The notes under the pieces are model-generated. The model ran no database searches, was not told where the DNA came from, and saw nothing but the letters and a program-made list of their open reading frames with translations. Both the position numbers and the translations under genes were made by a program. A stretch of DNA of 64,000 nucleotides from Acidobacteriota bacterium (GTDB taxonomy: Bacteria > Acidobacteriota > Terriglobia > Acidiferrales > UBA7541): contig JABDEK010000005.1 in assembly GCA_013287135.1 (NCBI GenBank), positions 19,127-83,126 on the forward strand, read 5' to 3'. Below are positions 61,103 through 64,000 of this stretch, one piece after another. Each line of letters opens with the position of its first letter. Positions within the stretch are counted from its first letter, which is position 1.

Positions 61103-62440
61103 GTGAAGAAAAGCCTAGCAAGGCAATTGGGAACGCTGATCGTAGCTGCCTCGCTACTCAGTCCCGCGACACTCGCCGGGCCGATACAGCCATCGTCAAC
61201 GCCAGCTCCCAGCCAGCAGCAACAAAACGGATCGTCGCAGTCTGGCCAGCAACCTTCAACGACGCCGGCGCAGGGCACTCAGCAGCCGCCGTCGGGTCAG
61301 CAAACTTCACCAGCGGCGCAAACTCCGCCGGAATCCGGGCAGCAGCCTCCTGTTTCGCAAACTTCAAAGCCGGATGAGTCGACGGCGCAGGACCAGAGCG
61401 CTCCGGGAACGGGCGACAAGAATCCGGATACACTGCCGATTCAGCAGATGCCGACGGACCCGAACGTCAAGGCGGGCTCCAAGCAGGATGTGAACGCGAT
61501 TGGCAACCGCAGCGTTGGCCACGGACTAAATTTTTATTCGCTGGAACATGAAATTGCGCTGGGAAAACAACTGTCGCAAGAAGTTGAAAAGCAGGCGAAA
61601 TTTATTAACGACCCAGTGGTGAATGAATACGTGAACCGAGTGGGGCAGAACCTGGTGCGCAACTCAGATGCGCAAGTGCCGTTTACGATCAAAGTGATCG
61701 ATTCCGACGTAGTCAATGCATTCGCGCTGCCGGGCGGATTTTTCTACGTCAACAGTGGACTGATTCTACATGCGGATGAAGAATCGGAACTGGCCGGCGT
61801 AATGGCGCATGAAATCGCGCATGTTTGCGCGCGGCACGGCACCAAGCAAGCCACCAAGGGCGACATCATACAGATTGGCGCGATGGTCGCGACCATCTTC
61901 ATTCCTTACACTTGGGCCGGATATGCAATCTACCAGGGCATGCAGTTTGCGATTCCGATGACATTTCTGAAATTCACGCGTGAGAATGAAGCGGAAGCCG
62001 ACTACCTGGGGCTGCAGTACATGTATAAGGCCGGGTACGATCCGAACGCGTTTGTGTCGTTCTTTGAAAAGGTGCAAGCGGATGAGAAAAAACAGCCGGG
62101 AACGATCCCCAAGGTTTTTTCGACGCATCCTCCTACGCCCGACCGCATCGTGAAGGCGCAGAATGAAATTGCGACGATTTTGCCGGCGCGCGAAGAATAC
62201 ATTGTTACCACTTCGGAATTTGACACGGTAAAGCGGCGTCTGCAGATGATCGAAATGAATATGAAGGTGGACGACAAGAAGAATCCGAACAAGCCTTCGC
62301 TGCGCAAGAAGACGGATCAAAATCCTAACAAAGGGTCCACTGGCGGAAGCGATCCGCAGTCAACGAGCAGCGATCCTACGACCTCCGATCCTGACCGCCC
62401 GACCCTGCAGAGGCGTCCGGATCCAAACGCTCAGCCGTAA
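61103..62440 (+). CDS. Secreted M48-family zinc metalloprotease
   Basis: A 445-residue protein from a GTG start with GGGAGG upstream. An N-terminal signal peptide is followed by about 95 residues of Pro/Gln/Ser/Thr-rich low complexity. The protease domain has HEIAHVCARHG (HExxH) and NEAEADYLG with the third zinc ligand, as in BepA/LoiP-type periplasmic M48 proteases. The last 60 residues are again low-complexity. It probably degrades misfolded envelope proteins. Confidence 0.9.
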   Translation: MKKSLARQLGTLIVAASLLSPATLAGPIQPSSTPAPSQQQQNGSSQSGQQPSTTPAQGTQQPPSGQQTSPAAQTPPESGQQPPVSQTSKPDESTAQDQSAPGTGDKNPDTLPIQQMPTDPNVKAGSKQDVNAIGNRSVGHGLNFYSLEHEIALGKQLSQEVEKQAKFINDPVVNEYVNRVGQNLVRNSDAQVPFTIKVIDSDVVNAFALPGGFFYVNSGLILHADEESELAGVMAHEIAHVCARHGTKQATKGDIIQIGAMVATIFIPYTWAGYAIYQGMQFAIPMTFLKFTRENEAEADYLGLQYMYKAGYDPNAFVSFFEKVQADEKKQPGTIPKVFSTHPPTPDRIVKAQNEIATILPAREEYIVTTSEFDTVKRRLQMIEMNMKVDDKKNPNKPSLRKKTDQNPNKGSTGGSDPQSTSSDPTTSDPDRPTLQRRPDPNAQP

Positions 62441-62482
62441 TCGAGGCGAGTCGAAAAAACTGAGAGCTGGTGTGAAATTTTC

Positions 62483-62515
62483 AAGGGCGCTGAATCTGGC
62501 GCCCTTTTTCTTTTC
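62483..62515 (+). terminator. Intrinsic terminator after the M48 protease gene
   Basis: AAGGGCGC pairs with GCGCCCTT around TGAATCTG and is followed by TTTC and TTTTC. Confidence 0.85.
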
Positions 62516-62554
62516 GAGATTATTGCGGAAGAAACTTTAGTTCAGGTTGCGAAG

Positions 62555-62848
62555 TTATCGGGCGTGGACTTCGGCGACGCCCAGACGCTTGAGGCCTTCG
62601 GCGTAATATTTGCGGTACAGGATGTCCCACTCTTCGCTGCCTTCCAGGATTTCTTTTTTCTGCGAAGAAATCTTTGCACGGACTTCGGTGTCAACCTGCT
62701 CTTCGACCTTCAGCAGAGACGATAAAATCGTGACAATTTCCTGGCGAATGGTGTCGCGGTCTTCCACGAAATCCACATCCGGGCTGGCCACAAGAAGATC
62801 GATGATTCGGTGAGAGATTCGAACGGTTTTCTCGCGAGTCAGGCGCAT
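62555..62848 (-). CDS. DUF507-family protein
   Basis: A 97-residue helical protein with RIIDLLVASPDVDFVEDRD, a conserved pattern of the DUF507 family (found in Aquificae and Acidobacteria). It lies directly after its paralog, with one base between them. Function unknown; the pair probably forms a complex. Confidence 0.88.
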   Translation of the reverse strand: MRLTREKTVRISHRIIDLLVASPDVDFVEDRDTIRQEIVTILSSLLKVEEQVDTEVRAKISSQKKEILEGSEEWDILYRKYYAEGLKRLGVAEVHAR

Positions 62849-62849
62849 A

Positions 62850-63131
62850 TCAGCGGAGAATCAATTTCCTTTCACGGGCGAGTTGGCCTTTCACTTTCTT
62901 GAACATTTCCTGATACGAAACGCCCGTGCGCTTCATTTCATCCGAATATTTCGCAAGAATCTCGCGGACTTCTTCGTTCACGCGGTCTTCCACGGTGACT
63001 TCATCGGCCATCACCTGACGCACCTGCTGCGTGAGGTTTTCTATGTTCTTTATTTCGATCATCTTTTGAGCCGCGAGGCGTTTCACCACCTCTTTGGCCA
63101 TGTAGCCGACATAATCCCGCGACAGAAGCAT
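62850..63131 (-). CDS. DUF507-family protein (paralog)
   Basis: A 93-residue helical protein related to the preceding gene: LSRDYVGYMAKEVVKRLA, then VTVEDRVNEEVREILAK aligns with VDTEVRAKISSQ of the other paralog. Tandem copies in the same orientation suggest a heterodimer. It is the first gene of the pair. Confidence 0.88.
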   Translation of the reverse strand: MLLSRDYVGYMAKEVVKRLAAQKMIEIKNIENLTQQVRQVMADEVTVEDRVNEEVREILAKYSDEMKRTGVSYQEMFKKVKGQLARERKLILR

Positions 63132-63183
63132 TCTGTTTGGCTCCGCAACTTATGACGAGCATTTCAGTCTACTGGCAGGGTAT

Positions 63184-63501
63184 TCAAAGTGTCAAGACGG
63201 GGCGCTTCGAGCGTCGATCCAAGTGGGAGCGTAAACTGCGCGTTTGAGGAAAGCGATAGAGCCGTGCGGATAACTTCAAGGCAACCGCTCCGGCCATTAC
63301 GCCAGCAAGTATTGAAATTGCGAGCACTAAATCGATGTCATTAGGGGCCACTTGATCAGCGCGGAAGAAAAAGTGAGTCCAGGAGATGGATGGGGCGAAA
63401 TACATTCCGAGGCAACCGGCGAAAAGTCCGCCAACCGCGAAGATGGCTGGAACGACTACCCTGCTCGCTTTCCGCACAATCTCCCCCTGAGCCGCTTGCA
63501 A
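63184..63501 (-). CDS. Small membrane protein of unknown function
   Basis: Up to 105 residues from a TTG start; a GTG at 63477 is an alternative. Two hydrophobic helices (VVPAIFAVGGLFAGCLGMYF and LVLAISILAGVMAGAVAL) and a basic C-terminus (LRSHLDRRSKR). No family recognised. It lies 52 bases upstream of the DUF507 pair on the same strand. Confidence 0.5.
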   Translation of the reverse strand: MQAAQGEIVRKASRVVVPAIFAVGGLFAGCLGMYFAPSISWTHFFFRADQVAPNDIDLVLAISILAGVMAGAVALKLSARLYRFPQTRSLRSHLDRRSKRPVLTL

Positions 63502-63722
63502 AATGCCACGAGATTTTTTCTCTCGATTGCCGGGTATTGCTGCGCGTGCTCATTCATATAATGGCACCAAATGTTATGCAGTGGCGGGTAACGAGTGACC
63601 TGCGTGTGCCGGGGAGCTGGCGTCCTCGTATCACTTCGTTTGTTCTGATAATCTGGGCTGGGATTTGCCTGCCGCGCGAGCAGACGAGCGCGGCGTGAAT
63701 CACCAGAAAGAGAAAGGCCAGA

Positions 63723-64000
63723 GTGACTACAAGTCCTATTGCTACTCCGCGCGGCGTAAAGCGCGTGTTCAATTTCAACGCAGGGCCGGCCACGTTGCCG
63801 CTTCCTGTGCTTGAGCGCATTCGCGAGGAATTGCTGGATTACCGCGGCACGGGAATGTCAGTGATGGAAATGACCCACCGTTCGCCGGAATTCGAAGAAA
63901 TACTCTTCCGCGCGGAACGGAATCTGCGCCAGCTCATGGCGATACCGGAAGAATACGCGGTGATATTTCTGCAGGGCGGCGGAAGCTTGCAATTTACGAT
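63723..64000 (+). CDS. serC: Phosphoserine aminotransferase, 5' part (runs off window)
   Basis: A GTG start with AAAGG five bases upstream opens a frame to the window end. [34 protein letters not shown] and LQGGGSLQF are the classic N-terminal motifs of SerC. It converts 3-phosphohydroxypyruvate to phosphoserine using PLP. Only 92 codons are inside the window. Confidence 0.93.
   Translation, partial: MTTSPIATPRGVKRVFNFNAGPATLPLPVLERIREELLDYRGTGMSVMEMTHRSPEFEEILFRAERNLRQLMAIPEEYAVIFLQGGGSLQFT

Noticed and set aside
1..64000. CRISPR arrays, tRNA or rRNA genes, phage or complete IS elements
   Set aside because: Read on both strands; none with sufficient support was found.

Overview
The window looks like a chromosomal stretch of a soil-type acidobacterium (Acidobacteriota, Terriglobia-like). 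This is inferred from gene content: two tandem DUF507 genes, a DUF3303 gene, a Ser/Thr kinase fused to a PD40 beta-propeller, a PEGA/OmpA protein, several PilZ proteins, a bacillithiol-type deacetylase, PdxS/PdxT instead of the DXP-dependent B6 route, and many short palindromic dispersed repeats. No rRNA, tRNA, CRISPR array, intact transposase or phage gene was recognised. Genes are dense and sit on both strands, mostly as short operons.

Layout. 1-4.9 kb: a signalling block on the + strand with a Ser/Thr kinase (its 5' end is outside the window), a PP2C phosphatase, an FHA protein and three PilZ-type proteins, closed by a terminator. 5-11 kb: a DnaB-N-like small protein, a secreted esterase with an ABC export pair, the radical SAM enzyme AmrS, and small proteins. 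11-19.9 kb (- strand): aldehyde dehydrogenase, a DtxR-type regulator, a vitamin B6 operon (MocR/PdxR-type regulator, hotdog thioesterase, pdxS, pdxT, frameshifted LMW phosphatase) with a visible operator/promoter, and a benzoate-CoA-ligase-like enzyme. 20.4-27.4 kb: fatty acid desaturase, a histidine kinase/response regulator pair, an RsbW-like ATPase, a CPBP protease, and a sigma factor overlapping a triple-VOC protein. 27.5-37.4 kb: metabolic and repair genes (MBL hydrolase, YgfZ, DUF302, a lone NuoB, a beta-propeller, a dehydrogenase, XdhC and MobA-like molybdenum proteins, an IscU-like scaffold) and one decayed hydrolase. 37.8-47.6 kb: OmpA/PEGA protein, a large kinase, phosphoesterase, DmpA-type peptidase, a cobalamin-binding-type protein, Nudix, and a membrane protein. 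47.8-51.5 kb: homodimeric pyruvate dehydrogenase E1, DUF3303, SDR. 51.9-54.3 kb: the most unusual region (below). 54.6-64 kb: a secreted six-hairpin protein, lactate permease, BshB1-like deacetylase, M48 protease, the DUF507 pair and the start of serC.

Main discovery candidate: a four-gene - strand operon at 52096-53766, with a MerR regulator, a small thioredoxin-fold protein, a MerT-like membrane protein with a CC motif, and a membrane-anchored thioredoxin-like protein. The last reading frame is open from 52695 to 52096 except for one in-frame TGA, which falls exactly where the first Cys of a CxxC motif belongs (reading U-P-T-C). Right after that TGA lies a GC-rich hairpin with a G-rich loop at the spacing expected for a bacterial SECIS element. 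Upstream is a textbook MerR promoter (20-bp spacer, perfect dyad). I therefore read it as a metal- or oxidant-responsive operon encoding a selenoprotein. It is bracketed by two direct copies of an antibiotic-biosynthesis-monooxygenase-like gene, one intact and one decayed, which suggests insertion by duplication or recombination.

Other structure worth noting: two coding genes (an MBL hydrolase and a cobalamin-binding-type protein) carry in-frame insertions made of small perfect hairpins; a 55-bp dispersed repeat occurs twice in opposite orientation; a MocR-type operator with two direct repeats exactly 20 bp apart sits inside and beside the promoter of the B6 operon.
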